The notes under the pieces: generated by a model
What the model was told of the DNA's origin: nothing
Seen by the model: only the letters and a program-made list of their open reading frames with translations
Database searches by the model: none
Position numbers and translations under genes: made by a program
In this document: piece by piece, positions 23,815 through 34,241 of the stretch
Layout of the letters: every line of letters starts with the position of its first letter
Numbering within the stretch: position 1 is the stretch's first letter
Source: Phaeotremella fagi
Taxonomy: Eukaryota; Basidiomycota; Tremellomycetes; Tremellales; Phaeotremellaceae
DNA length: 64,000 nt
Direction: 5' to 3'
Assembly (NCBI GenBank): GCA_001599715.1
Contig: BCHU01000013.1
Location: 558,001-622,000 of the forward strand

Positions 23815-24585
23815 CTATCTGAAATCAGCTGGCCACGCGACTGATTCACCCGTAGACTCCAACTTAATTCTCCCTTGTACATCTTCTTCTTTGACCTCTT
23901 CTTCTTTAGCCATCCCATCCTCCTTTACATCTTGCTCAACCGTATCCATTACATCTTCAATAGATACCTCTCCCTGAAACGGAGCTGTTTGAGGGTTCTC
24001 TGAGATTTGGTGGGGTTCTGAGAACGAGACTGATATGACATCAGCTCCGGGGGGAATCTGTTGAACGTAGCTGGCCATATACTCCAATGAATTGCCACTG
24101 GCGAATCCCTGAATAGTGATATTTGACAGAGAAGTGTTGGGGGCTTGTGCGTATACTATTTTTACAAGTCTAGTTGACCAAGATGACGGCCATCGTTGAG
24201 GATGAAACTTCAACCCAATCGATTGGCCGTTCACTGCCGTGAAAGATTCCGCATGAAGTTTCAATCGAGACTCTAACGCCCAGAACATTCTAGCGGTATG
24301 ACTTTCAGTTACATACGTGACTTTTGGACAAGGAACTCCATTGATTGTTCGAAGACCATTGGGAAAATCTAGAAATTGGTGGCGTACTTTTGAGAGACTT
24401 TCTCTAAAGAGCTTCTGAGTGGCGTTGAAGTTTGAATATTCTGGATAGTCTTTTAAAACAGCAATTCCTCGATCGGTACAAAGAGCAGTTAGTGGCAACC
24501 AGTCTTTGATACCGGAGTCTTGGGTTATGAGACCAATCATGGGGATCATGTTGATTGTGATTGTTGAGTCAGTGTCGAGTGACAT
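23815..24585 (-). CDS. Unknown protein A of a tandem paralogue pair, with clustered SUMO-acceptor-like motifs
   Basis: Intronless, 256 residues, starting at MSLDTDSTITINMIP; the frame extends upstream but without conserved character. Not recognised. Its central part aligns with protein B at 25008-25712: HTARMFWALESRLKLHAESF against KTARLFWILEDRLNSHTASY, then LKFHPQRW against SKLHPAKY, APNTSLSNI against APDSTVSNV, and EYMASYVQQIPPGADV against TYSASYADEIPSGAEV. The acidic C-terminus holds psi-K-x-E motifs VKEE and IKLE and the related VKED (KEDG...VKEEDVQGRIKLES). The sumoylation reading is inference. It may be a lineage-specific family. Confidence 0.65.
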   Translation of the reverse strand: MSLDTDSTITINMIPMIGLITQDSGIKDWLPLTALCTDRGIAVLKDYPEYSNFNATQKLFRESLSKVRHQFLDFPNGLRTINGVPCPKVTYVTESHTARMFWALESRLKLHAESFTAVNGQSIGLKFHPQRWPSSWSTRLVKIVYAQAPNTSLSNITIQGFASGNSLEYMASYVQQIPPGADVISVSFSEPHQISENPQTAPFQGEVSIEDVMDTVEQDVKEDGMAKEEEVKEEDVQGRIKLESTGESVAWPADFR

Positions 24586-25007
24586 GGTAATAGATAGTGT
24601 ATATTGAGGAAAAAGAAACAGAAACAAGAACGCAGAAGAGGGGGGATGTAATGTCTTTCGCTTCTCTCGCTCATTCACTCCGATTCTCAAACAAAGGACC
24701 TCTCTACAAAGGATTGCCCCATAGCTTGGAGTGACTTCTTTGAAATGCCCGAAAGCTTTGAGGAAGGCTTGTAGCAAGATTGATCGAAGCCGAACAGTCT
24801 TCTACTTGCGAGGTACCTCCAGTATTTCAACGGATTTCGACCAGTGGGCCAGATCGAGTTAGAGGATTGCAGCACATTGTTGTAGGAATGATAGCATGGC
24901 TACAAATTACAACTAACACGCGCAAACCATCAACTCCCGTCTCAATAACACTACGAACAAATCCAAGCCAAAAGTCGAAACAAAAAATAAGAGATCATCC
25001 AAATCTG
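24586..25007. other. Spacer between paralogues A and B
   Basis: 422 bp holding the promoter of A and the 3' UTR of B. Includes, at about 24736-24778, a segment like those upstream of B (see repeat entry). No other gene seen. Confidence 0.45.
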
Positions 25008-25712
25008 TTAAAATTCAGATTTGAAGTTGAGACTACTCGGTCCAGCTTCACTACCACCTCCACTAGCGCTCCAACCCAAACTATAATCATCATCCTCCTG
25101 TTTAATCGTCACATCTTCTTCCTGCTTTCCAATCCCCTCCTCTTTGACACCTTCTTCATTTTGAACGACTGTTTGATCGTCAAACACCACCTCAGCCCCG
25201 GATGGGATTTCATCAGCATAGCTGGCAGAATATGTTATAGTTCCATCGAAAGAATCTTTTCTTACGACAACGTTTGAAACAGTTGAGTCTGGTGCACGAA
25301 CATAAAACAATTGTTCTTTATCGGCTACCGACGAGTACTTGGCCGGATGAAGTTTCGATTTCATTGGCCGATTGGCGATAGCGATATAAGAAGCAGTATG
25401 GGAATTCAACCGATCCTCCAGTATCCAAAACAATCTAGCTGTTTTCTTCGAAACCGAATAGTAGTCGTCTGAGACTCGAAAATCAGATACCGCATCGCTG
25501 TATGGAGAAAGCTCGATTATCGGTAGTCGATTGAAGCTTTCTACGAATGATCTCTGATAGAGGGGAAGGGCTGAATAAGCTCGACTATTTGTTCGAAATA
25601 TTGCTCCATGAGCAGTGCAAAAAGCGGCTGATTTCCAGCATGCATTTTTGGTTTGTTCGTTTACTGAAAATTCGACCACAAGGACGATGTCGATTACATT
25701 TGGTGATGACAT
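25008..25712 (-). CDS. Unknown protein B of the tandem paralogue pair
   Basis: Intronless, 234 residues, start MSSPNVIDIVLVVEF. Shares the TARxFWxLExRL...H core, the APxxxxSN strand and the xYxASYxxxIPxGAxV motif with protein A about 420 bp downstream in the same direction, so the two arose by tandem duplication and have since diverged strongly. The C-terminal tail again carries psi-K-x-E sites in acidic context: VKEEGIGKQEEDVTIKQEDD. No catalytic motif, signal peptide or membrane segment is visible. The repeated core looks like a small globular domain, perhaps for protein or nucleic-acid binding, but I do not recognise it. Confidence 0.65.
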   Translation of the reverse strand: MSSPNVIDIVLVVEFSVNEQTKNACWKSAAFCTAHGAIFRTNSRAYSALPLYQRSFVESFNRLPIIELSPYSDAVSDFRVSDDYYSVSKKTARLFWILEDRLNSHTASYIAIANRPMKSKLHPAKYSSVADKEQLFYVRAPDSTVSNVVVRKDSFDGTITYSASYADEIPSGAEVVFDDQTVVQNEEGVKEEGIGKQEEDVTIKQEDDDYSLGWSASGGGSEAGPSSLNFKSEF

Positions 25713-26256
25713 GGCGAAATTTTATAATGATCAAGTGTGATGAAGAGTGAACGAGGGGGAAAGTGAAAGAGAAAAAGAACAAGAAAGAGATATGTTCATA
25801 GTACATTACTGTATCATTTGAATCCCAGCTCTCTCGCACAACTACAAAGGTCTTGTGTTCATCAAAAGATGTCTTCGGGATTTTGCCAACATTGGAGCGT
25901 GATTTATTCGAAAATCCCGAAAGTGAGAGGAGACTTGATGTCAAGTCTGGCGTGGCGGATGATCTTCTAAGTGATCAAAGAAGCTCAACTTGGTCTGTTC
26001 TGTTCAGCATTTGATTTTTTTGGTTATCTATTCTCCATCTGATGTCTTCGGAATTTTGATAAAACTAAAGCAGGACCTCTTCGATATCCCCGAAAGCGAA
26101 AGAAGACTTGATATCCAAGCCTGGCGAATCGGATGGCGTTCTACATGTGCCGACTTTTTGATATCAAGAGCAATTTGAATCAACTGCCTCTGCCGTCAAG
26201 CCAAGCACAAGGTCATTCAATCGTACATACAAAGAGCTTTTCATTTTATCGTACAA
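25713..26256. other. Upstream region of paralogue B / 3' side of the GH128 gene
   Basis: 544 bp without a supported gene. It contains two diverged direct repeats (25868-25966 and 26041-26144), described separately, and the promoter of paralogue B. Confidence 0.5.
25868..26144 (+). repeat. Diverged direct repeat upstream of paralogue B, with a third partial copy upstream of A
   Basis: Copies start at 25868 and 26041 (offset 173) and share GATGTCTTCGG(G/A)ATTTTG, then CCCGAAAG.GA.AG.AGACTTGAT. On the + strand each translates to a similar peptide: DVFGILPTLERDLFENPESE and DVFGILIKLKQDLFDIPESE, both followed by RRLD. A shorter relative lies at 24736-24778 upstream of A (FFEMPESFEEGL then stop). 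None is a complete gene. They may be remnants of a second ancestral gene in the duplicated unit, or shared promoter sequence. Confidence 0.55.
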
Positions 26257-27502
26257 TCAATCATGTCCACCATTGATATATTGGTACCCTCTGAAACGGC
26301 GATCAATACTCTATCAATCGACTAACGACTTACAATGCAGTAACCTCTCCCTGTTCATCCATCAACCGGTTCAACGGATTGACGCCATGCAGGTTATAGG
26401 GATCAATGACGCTCCCAAACCATGCGTATTTACTTTTCACAATCAATCCTGGATCGTTTGTTGACATTCAGTACTCACACGATATAATCAGTCTCATCGA
26501 GCCATTTAGTAGTTTGACCTTTAACTCTTATCAGCATCTGAAGCTCAGGAGAGAAACGACTGACTGACCCATAAAATCGTGAACCTCCTGTTGAGTTTTC
26601 GCAGGTGGAACGGTGGAGTCAAAACTCTAACATAAATCAGTTCAAAAGTCCATAAGTGCTCCCCACCTGCATAGCGAATTCAGTAACGAAAATAGGTAAT
26701 CCAAAAGTTTTCCAATAACCCTCCACGATTTCCTTGAGACTCTCGAAAGTCGTGGTATAAACGTGAATAGCAAGATAATCAGGTTTAGCAGATTCCGGTA
26801 TCAATTCCAAAAATGCCTAGGTGTTAACTTCGTAAGTTTTGTTTTTACCCACTTTCAACCATTCTTTATCCCATGCTACGGCCGGTGAGATCAGTTTCCT
26901 ATCGGTCCCATCTCGAAGTTTTGATAATTCGATCCAGCTGTTGGTGGTGTGAGGGGAAATTCGTCAATGGTTGACATACCCAGTGGCAGCTTCTTGCGCT
27001 GCTGTCTTTTTGGCCACGGCAGGATCATGATGATCTAAATCATCTCAATGCCAGTTTATGGATCAGTGATCTGTTTGAAAAGACTGACCAGGCTCGTTGT
27101 ATCCTAACACGTGTTTCCAACCTGTTTGAAGTTGAAATTCATTGTTCAAATACGACGGTGCGAATCTTGGTGACGAAACTCATAAGTTGATTCCCATTGC
27201 CGACGAGAACTTACATCATTGGAATGAATTCCGCATCGATCTCAAGTCCAGGAGTTGTGTTTGGTAAAATGACATCCCAGTTTTTGTTCCAGTTGTAGTG
27301 CCATGTTAATTTCTAATCGACTTTTAAGTCTGATTCGGGTTTGGTTGAACTTGACTTACTGATCCAGGTTGAAAGAATTTAGCTACTGGATCTGAAGTTA
27401 GTTCTTGGACTGGCCAACTGATTCCTGCCTAGTGGGTTGGGAAGTGAGTTAGTGTTTTTTTCCCTCTAGACAATTTTTGTCAAATACCTTTCCAGTTTTC
27501 AT
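26257..27502 (-). CDS. Glycoside hydrolase family 128 (beta-1,3-glucanase-like, Asl1-type)
   Basis: Eleven short exons, 15 to 150 nt, all joined in frame: 27488-27502, 27360-27428, 27215-27312, 27089-27165, 26980-27034, 26853-26937, 26667-26816, 26569-26626, 26479-26518, 26334-26432 and 26257-26290; 259 residues. The GH128 signature is clear: AGISWPVQE, WHYNWNKNWD, FIPMIFAPSYL, KHVLGYNEPDHHDPAVA (Glu of NEPD is the expected acid/base), WDKEWL, YLAIHVYTT and LPIFVTEFAMQ (Glu of TEFA is the expected nucleophile), with a closing YAWFGSV. GH128 enzymes cleave beta-1,3-glucan and act on or in the cell wall. No signal peptide precedes MKTGKAGISW, so the product appears leaderless or the start lies in an unseen upstream exon. 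Divergent from ATG4. Confidence 0.9.
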
Positions 27503-28121
27503 GTCTGTATATAGAGCTGTAGAACTCTCCTGGATGAGATCTAGGTGCAAAAAGAGAGAGGTAGTTTATAACTGTAGGTAGTGGATTGAACTGGCGTTGG
27601 AGTGGAGCCCCGCAGTGTAATACGTGTAATATAATGACTTACGCGATTGAATCGCTTATCAATTACCGTTGTACTTGTACAGTATGTGTAACTAGATGTT
27701 ACTCAAGACTGCCAGTACAAGACCATACAACATTCTTCAGATTCATATACAGATAACAAATACATATCACATATCTTAGATAGCAGGTAACTGTATCATA
27801 TCATCTCAATTTCAATACAACAAGTAATATCAACACCCCTCACACAGCCCATTCCATTGTCAACCTCCCATCCCAACTCGCAGGTCGCGTGGCTTTACTT
27901 CTCTTACACGGTTCACTTCCCACATCCAAGCTGATGAATCGTTACACAGTATCATACACCCTTCAGATAACTTTGGTTTAAACAACAAACTGCGACCGTG
28001 AGTGAACATCTAGTCAATCAAAACCCTGCCATACATATCTTCCCTCTCACACTACCAGTGGCAAAGGTCAATCTTCCTTTTGTTGTGATATCGGCTGACG
28101 CATCGTAATCAACAGCCCAAA
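27503..28121. promoter_or_regulatory. Divergent promoter region between the GH128 gene and ATG4
   Basis: 619 bp shared by two divergent genes. On the minus strand a candidate 5'-leader intron of the GH128 gene (about 27541-27642, CGC|GTAAGT ... CACCTAG|ATC) can be read. AT-rich in the middle. No gene seen inside. Confidence 0.45.
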
Positions 28122-31100
28122 ATGAGCGGGTCTCATCGTCGTAACCCAAGCTACATCCCACCAGAAACATCTCCGACAATCCCAATCCCAACCTCTGAAT
28201 CCTCATCCTCCACCCAATCAAGACGTAACCGGAACCTCTCCCAATCTCCCGAAGACAGAATCTCTTTGTCCAAAGGGAAAACCTCTCAGAAATTTAAAAT
28301 CCTTCGAAAAGGGAAAGATAAGGAGAGGAACCAGAAATCGGGTGAAGAGGTTGATGATGATGGTGATTGGATGATGGAGGGGGCTGTCAATGGATCAAAA
28401 GGAAGTTTCAAACGAGATAGCGTGGAGTTGTCACCTTCTACCGACGAGTTGATGGAGGAACTGGTGGATTCACAGTTGACGGAGGTACCCTCGAAGAAAC
28501 CTAAACAGAGGGGGTTGGCCAAGAAGACATCGAGGCTGTTTTCAAGAGGTGGGAACTCCGACTCGTTCGTGACCCCTACTCCAAATGGAGTGGGACATTC
28601 GTCAACAAGCTCAAGTTCACGTCAAGCTTCATTTTCGTCCTCGACGTCAGGAGATTCGTCTCATAATTCAGCCAGTCTCAAAAACCACTTCTCAGCTTTT
28701 CATCGCCCACCTAGTCAAGCGACTAAAAATTCTTCACCTCCCCGTAGAGCTTCACAGGATTCTCAAAGATCTTGGCAACAACCTGTCAAGAAAGGTCGAA
28801 GTGGATCTACATCAACCTTTGATACCTCAACGGATCTGCCGAGACGTGGATCTCAGATGAGTGCATCGATTCCGTCATTGAAGCAAATTCCTACCTCAAC
28901 TCCCGCTGGTCAGGATACCCTTCCTTCAAGAATGTCATCTTGGTTTTCTCATTTATTGCCTTCATCATCTACCTCTACACTCCCAGAATCGTCATCACCT
29001 ACAACATCAGAACTCAATCTCCCCCCTTCACCCGCTAGGAAACAACCTTCTACAGCTGCGAATTTCCTGAACGCCGCTAGACAAAAAGCAGTAGGAGGAG
29101 TGAGATATTTACTAGATTCAGAAGCTACCCCTGATAAATGTGAAGACACCATTTGGGTGTTAGGAGTAGGACATCCAGGTTGGAGACCTTCGACCCCGTC
29201 GTCTCAATTACAAGAATTGCCTGAAGATAATTTAGATAAACGACGAGGTTCAGGTTCATCAGATAACCCATCACCTCAATCCAAAGAGGGGACAGGTTTA
29301 CGACCACCTTCATGGGCTGTTAGACGTCAACGTGAAAGTACAGGTCCTGGACAAGGTCAAGCTCCCACGTCACCTGGTAGGGGTTTTGGTCAGTTATTCT
29401 CTGGATCCAGTTTGTCGTTAGCTCTGCCCGGTTCACCGAGTAAGGATGAAAAGCAGATTGGGGAAAGTCCTGGTAAGAATAAAAAGGATAAAAAGGAGAA
29501 GGATGTTATCAAATGGCCTGAACAATGTGGGTTGAAACGCGATTTGCATCACTAACAACTATTCAGTCCATGACGATTTTCACTCTAGAATATGGTGTAC
29601 TTATAGATCACAATATGCACCTATCATTTCGTTACCGAAAAATCTCCTTCTACCGACGCCAGAAAATTATTATTCAGCTTTCGCATCACCAGCGGAACTC
29701 GTTCCCCCACCGCCCCCGAAAGACTCTTTAAATCAGTCTCTATCAAGTAGACCTAGTTCGTCGCCGTGGAGTTGGTCTAAATCTTCAGACGAAAAAGGTT
29801 TAACTACTGATGCAGGTTGGGGTTGTATGCTACGTACAGGTCAGAGTCTTTTAGCCAACGCTTTGATACATTTGCATCTAGGTCGGGGTGAGTAAAATGA
29901 AATGAAATTGTAATTCAACTGATGATATTAGAATGGAGATTACCTGGTCAAAAGCCCAACCTCTCACCTGAAAACTCACAGGAAGCTCTTGATCTGGAGA
30001 AATATTCAAATTACGTCAAAGTACTTTCATGGTTTTTAGATGACCCTTCTCCACTTTCACCTTTTAGTGTACATCGAATGGCGTTGATTGGTAAAGAATT
30101 GGGTAAAGAGGTTGGAGAATGGTTTGGTCCAAGTACGGCGGCTGGGGCACTGAAGTGAGTGTTGCAAAGTACCTTGACCATCTTACTAACGCTTTGATTC
30201 AGAACTTTGGCCAACAATTTCCCACCGTGTGGAATAGCCGTGGCTACAGCTACCGATGGTATCGTTTATAAATCCGATGTCTACGCTGCATCGAGTTTAC
30301 CTTCTGACGGATGGGCGACGGATTCAATCAAGGGGCAACAGGGGTCGGTAAAATCCAATGGGAAATGGGGTGATCGAGCTGTACTTGTTTTGATCGGACT
30401 ACGATTGGGATTGGACGGGGTGAATCCTATTTACTACGAAAGTGTTAAAGTGAGTAGAAGAGTCTACTAATGGTGACTGACATTTGCGTAGTCGTTATTC
30501 ACATTCCCTCAATCAGTTGGTATAGCAGGTGGAAGGCCGTCATCGTCATATTATTTCGTGGCTTCCCAGGCGAATTCACTCTTCTATCTCGACCCACATT
30601 TCACCAGACCAGCGATACCGTTGGAAATCCCACCATCGCCTGTGATACCACGTACGGAATCACCGGGTGTTGGAGGGATCTCAAATGTCAACGATTCAAC
30701 GGAAGAAGTTGTCGTCATTGATAAAACCGACGCCATCGATACTGTTGGACCAACATATTCTTTGGACGTAGTTGACGTGGATGATTTATCGGATTCAAGT
30801 GAAACTTCATCAAAGATTGTGAAAATTGATTCGACTTTACGAAATTCAAAGAAACTACCTAGATCAACTCTACAAAACACACCGCCAGCTTCACCTTCAT
30901 CAACCACCAAGACAAAAGTCCGAACCCCATCAACACCTTCGACGCCTTTAGCATCTACATCAAGAAATTTCGGTGTCTCACAAACGACGGAATCTGAATT
31001 AGTTTCAGATCCCACACCGACATTGAGAAGATTATCTAACAATTCAAATTCCAGTTCCAGTCAAAAGATCTCAATCGATCATCAGGATTTATGGTATGCT

Positions 31101-31749
31101 CAAGCGTATTCCGAAAATCAATTGAAAACGTTCCATTGTGAGCGGGTGAAGAAAATGCCTTTGTCGGGTTTAGATCCTAGTATGTTGTTAGGATTTTTAT
31201 GTAAAGATGAAGAGGAATTTGAAGATTTCTGTGAAAGAGTTTCAAAGGTGGGTCAAAAACTATGTATATTAGATTCAAGAGTTGGTAATTGATAACGTTC
31301 TGTAGTTACCGGAAAAAATCTTTTCTGTTCAAGACGAACTTCCATCTTGGGACGATGACGATGACGGCTTAGAAAGTGTTTCCGAACCTGAAGTAGAATT
31401 TGATGGGTCCGAATCGGAATTCGATGGTGGGGAGGTTATCAAGACTCAGACTCATGATGGTTTAGAGAATGATCTTGAGATGGGGAATGGGAATGAGGAC
31501 GGGGACGAGACCGCGGATCAGAGCGTGGAAGTGGAATCTAGTATCTCAGAACCCCAGTCGCATAACAGATCTGAGGAGTTGTGGATCAAGACTGAAATTC
31601 CTGGTGGTACCGGTACCGGTATCGGCGACGGCGACGACGAAGGGACACCAACGATTGATAGATTCAACACTGACTCTTTGGGATACGATTTCTCACGTAT
31701 TGAATTGAAAAGTGGGAAGGAGGAGGTCGGGGGAAGAGTTGTCGAGTGA
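28122..31749 (+). CDS. ATG4: Autophagy cysteine protease Atg4
   Basis: Processes and deconjugates Atg8 during autophagosome formation. Six exons: 28122-29526, 29567-29887, 29932-30154, 30203-30449, 30492-31247 and 31306-31749; 1131 residues. Catalytic Cys is in [20 protein letters not shown] (about residue 555), Asp-His in [10 protein letters not shown] (about 766); other C54 landmarks are [10 protein letters not shown], the substrate segment [20 protein letters not shown] and [15 protein letters not shown] roughly 470-residue Ser-rich N-terminal extension with [13 protein letters not shown] precedes the peptidase, and a Ser/Thr/Pro-rich insert follows the Asp-His pair; both are usual in basidiomycete Atg4. 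Near the C-terminus GYDFSRIEL fits an Atg8-interacting (LIR) motif, a role shown for Atg4 tails in other species. Confidence 0.95.
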
Positions 31750-31947
31750 TGGATGATTAGATTTATTCTGGGGAAGTTTTGTTTGTTTGTCCTGTTGGAT
31801 GGTGTTGTATTGTAGCTTGTTCTTTTACGCATGTATACGCATTATGTGGATCTTTTATGAATTGGATAGCATCTATGGTGTTTATATTGTATAGGAAATA
31901 CAAAGATTGGTATATATAGTAAAATAAGTTGACAAAGGGATTAGGGA

Positions 31948-32815
31948 TCAAACAATCTCTTTGATTTCGTCACTTCCTAAACCAACACTTTCCCCAAGCT
32001 CTTCATCATCACTTAACTGGATGCGTCTGGAATTGAAAAATACATTCTCGAAGGTGATAAGTAAATGGATGAACATGGTGGCTAAAGAAAGATAGTAATG
32101 GATAGAGATGAACCCTGTGGATCAATCAGTTTTCAACCCTAAGATGATGAGATAAGAGGAGGACGTACAATGTTCAACACCGTTCTCAGGTGAGAACAGA
32201 TCAATGATTAACATGGCATCGCTATAAGTTCCTAATCAACGTAAAAGTGTTCAATATTCGTTTTCTCAATAGTGAAAGGTTTAATTGAAATTGACTCACT
32301 GAACCAATAAAACATTAATATCGAATTCAAACCGAATTCAACGATCCTATTATTGAAGAACACCAACGTCATCCCTTCCCCCTCCCTCTCCCGCTCTTCC
32401 TCCCGTTGCCCGTCAAGCAAGAAACCCCTTTGATCATCTTTAATCTCGTTAGATTCCAATAGCGTGAAACTCAACCAGAGGAGATTGAAGAAGATCAACG
32501 AAGAGAGTTTCTTCACTGAGATTGGGAGTTGGTCGTGGAGGTTTGATATTGATTTGGCTTTGTTTTTTATCAGTTTGATGGGTTTGGGGGGGGGGGGGGG
32601 GTTTACGGGGGTAAGATGGGGGGGTTAAAAAAAGGGGCCCAGGGCAGTGGGGGGGACCCTGGTTGTACCTTCGGGTTTTTTTTTTTGTTGGGGGGGGGGG
32701 GGGGGGGGGGGGGGGACTTACGTGAGTCAGATGCTGTGGTTAATAAAACGTGTCCTAGGACTAGGAGGGAACCTAGTTGTACCGCTCGGATTGTTGATTT
32801 GATTGGTGAGAGCAT
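31948..32815 (-). CDS. Small multi-pass membrane protein, family unknown
   Basis: 193 residues in four exons (32722-32815, 32300-32557, 32169-32231, 31948-32114), all phases agreeing. Hydrophobic stretches: LGSLLVLGHVLLTTA, LSSLIFFNLLWLSFTLL, LNSILMFYWF with SDAMLIIDLF, and YYLSLATMFIHLLITF, so three to four membrane spans. A charged loop (REEEREREGEGM) separates the second and third. The C-terminal tail is acidic (RRIQLSDDEELGESVGL). I do not recognise the family. The first intron (32558-32721) contains poly-G tracts and a degraded copy of exon 1, probably an assembly fault, but donor, acceptor and frame still fit. Confidence 0.65.
32586..32805. repeat. Ungapped degraded 115-bp duplication framed by G16 and G26 tracts (probable sequencing artefact)
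   Basis: Bases 32602-32691 align without gaps to 32717-32806 (offset 115) at about two-thirds identity, for example GGTTAAAAAAAGG against GGTTAATAAAACG, and CCTGGTTGTACCTTCGGG against CCTAGTTGTACCGCTCGG. Many mismatches turn a base into its neighbour or into G or T, and each copy is preceded by a G run (32586-32601, and 32690-32715). Such smeared bases next to poly-G resemble low-quality read ends rather than evolution. Confidence 0.7.
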
Positions 32816-33507
32816 TTAGCGATAAGTTACTTTACTTGGAAGAACGGTGTTGATCACAAGTGTGTACTTATACTTATAGGTTGATGGATACAAAGGAAGA
32901 TAGATACAGCTGATCAAAGGAGTGACGTTGGTTTCAGAAGTCGATGGGGAGAAAGGAGTGTGGGTTGTGTATTTTATATAGATTTTGAGGGGGGACAGGT
33001 GATTACTACTTCGGTTAACCTTACTCTTACTCCTTTATATACTTATCTTAGACGAGAATAGTACTAACTTATGCATCTGTTCTGCAATCTGATCATCATC
33101 GATTAAACCGTTTCAAGCTCAACTTCCCCCTCTTCCCCCTCTCCCCCTCCCCTGTTCTCCTACTGCCTCACGCCTCACTCCTCACGCCACAAAGGTCAAT
33201 GCTTACTTTGAAATTGGTACATGTATCATCTTGTTCCTATCCTATTCCTCAAGCATAGGTTATCAAGAACCACGACCACCACTTCAGTGAGATGTGAATG
33301 ATGATTCATGCAAATGTAGTGTACTGTAATGAATGCTAGCTACTGTAGATTATTACCTGGTATCTTATACCACCCCTATCCATACCCCCAGCAAACTCAT
33401 TATAAATCGTCCCTCCGTTCGTCAACATCAAAGTTCAACGTCCAATCTAACCTGAAACCAATCCTCAACCACGTCACGTCTAATCTCTCAAACCTAACCC
33501 CCATCCC
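32816..33507. other. Intergenic region between the membrane-protein gene and MGE1
   Basis: Promoter of the membrane-protein gene and 3' side of MGE1. Contains a C/T-rich tract at about 33118-33185. No gene seen. Confidence 0.5.
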
Positions 33508-34241
33508 CTACTCCATCTGAACAACCCCAACTTGAGCCGGTCTCAAAACCCTATCCTTAATCATCCACCCCTCTTTCCCAACTTCAATAACCTCCCCTGC
33601 CTCAGGTCGTTTCCCATCCTCCCTAGCCGGTGCAACCTCAACCGGAACCTGAAAAGTCGCCTCGTGTAGATTAGGATCAAAAATTTCACCTCGGGTCTTT
33701 TCAAAAGGTTTAACACCGTGTTGTGAGAATGTGTTGAGTAAAGCTTTATGAGTCAATTCGACACCACTGTATAATTGTTGTAAAGCTGAGTTGGTTGGGT
33801 CTAAGGGTTTTTTAACGTGGGAGAGAGCTGTTACTAGGACGTCGGAGGTTGAGAGGAGTGATTGGGCGAATTTGGTTATGGCGAAATCGGCTGCTTTGGT
33901 CTTTTCCTCGGTTACCCTTCTAGACATGGTTTGAATATCGGCTCTGGCGTATTGCATTTCTTTCTATAATCGTTGATCAGCCAAACAAATTGAGTGAAGT
34001 GAAGATTGGAACTAACCTTTAATTCTTTCACTTCTGCTTCTAATTCAGCTACTCTCTTTTCTGCTTCTGTCTTTTCAGTTTCGTCGCTCTTGGACGTTTC
34101 AGGAGTTTCAGTGGTGGATGAATACGATCGTAGATAAGTTGGTGATGTGCGTATGAACGTCGATCGAGACGAAGAGGAAGATGGTCTTGCGACTGATCTT
34201 GGAATTGTTTTGAGTTGATTGACGATAGCGTTGGAGAACAT
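33508..34241 (-). CDS. MGE1: Mitochondrial GrpE nucleotide exchange factor
   Basis: Nucleotide exchange factor for matrix Hsp70 in protein import and folding. Two exons (34017-34241, 33508-33963), a 53-nt intron, 226 residues. The N-terminus is a matrix-targeting presequence (MFSNAIVNQLKTIPRSVARP, Ser/Arg-rich). A long coiled coil follows (EKRVAELEAEVKELK), then DFAITKFAQSLLSTSDVL, the four-helix region (LYSGVELTHKALLNTFSQHG) and the beta domain: GEIFDPNLHEATFQVP, EVGKEGWMIKDRVLRPAQVGV. These are the GrpE signature. Divergent from the next gene. Confidence 0.95.

Noticed and set aside
24586..24777. N-terminal extension of paralogue A
   Set aside because: In-frame but unlike paralogue B and rich in Leu/Phe/Lys typical of leader; the MSLDTD start fits better.
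32603..32815. Proline-run frame next to the membrane-protein gene
   Set aside because: The proline run is the poly-G artefact read on the minus strand; the real first exon stops at the GTAAGT donor.
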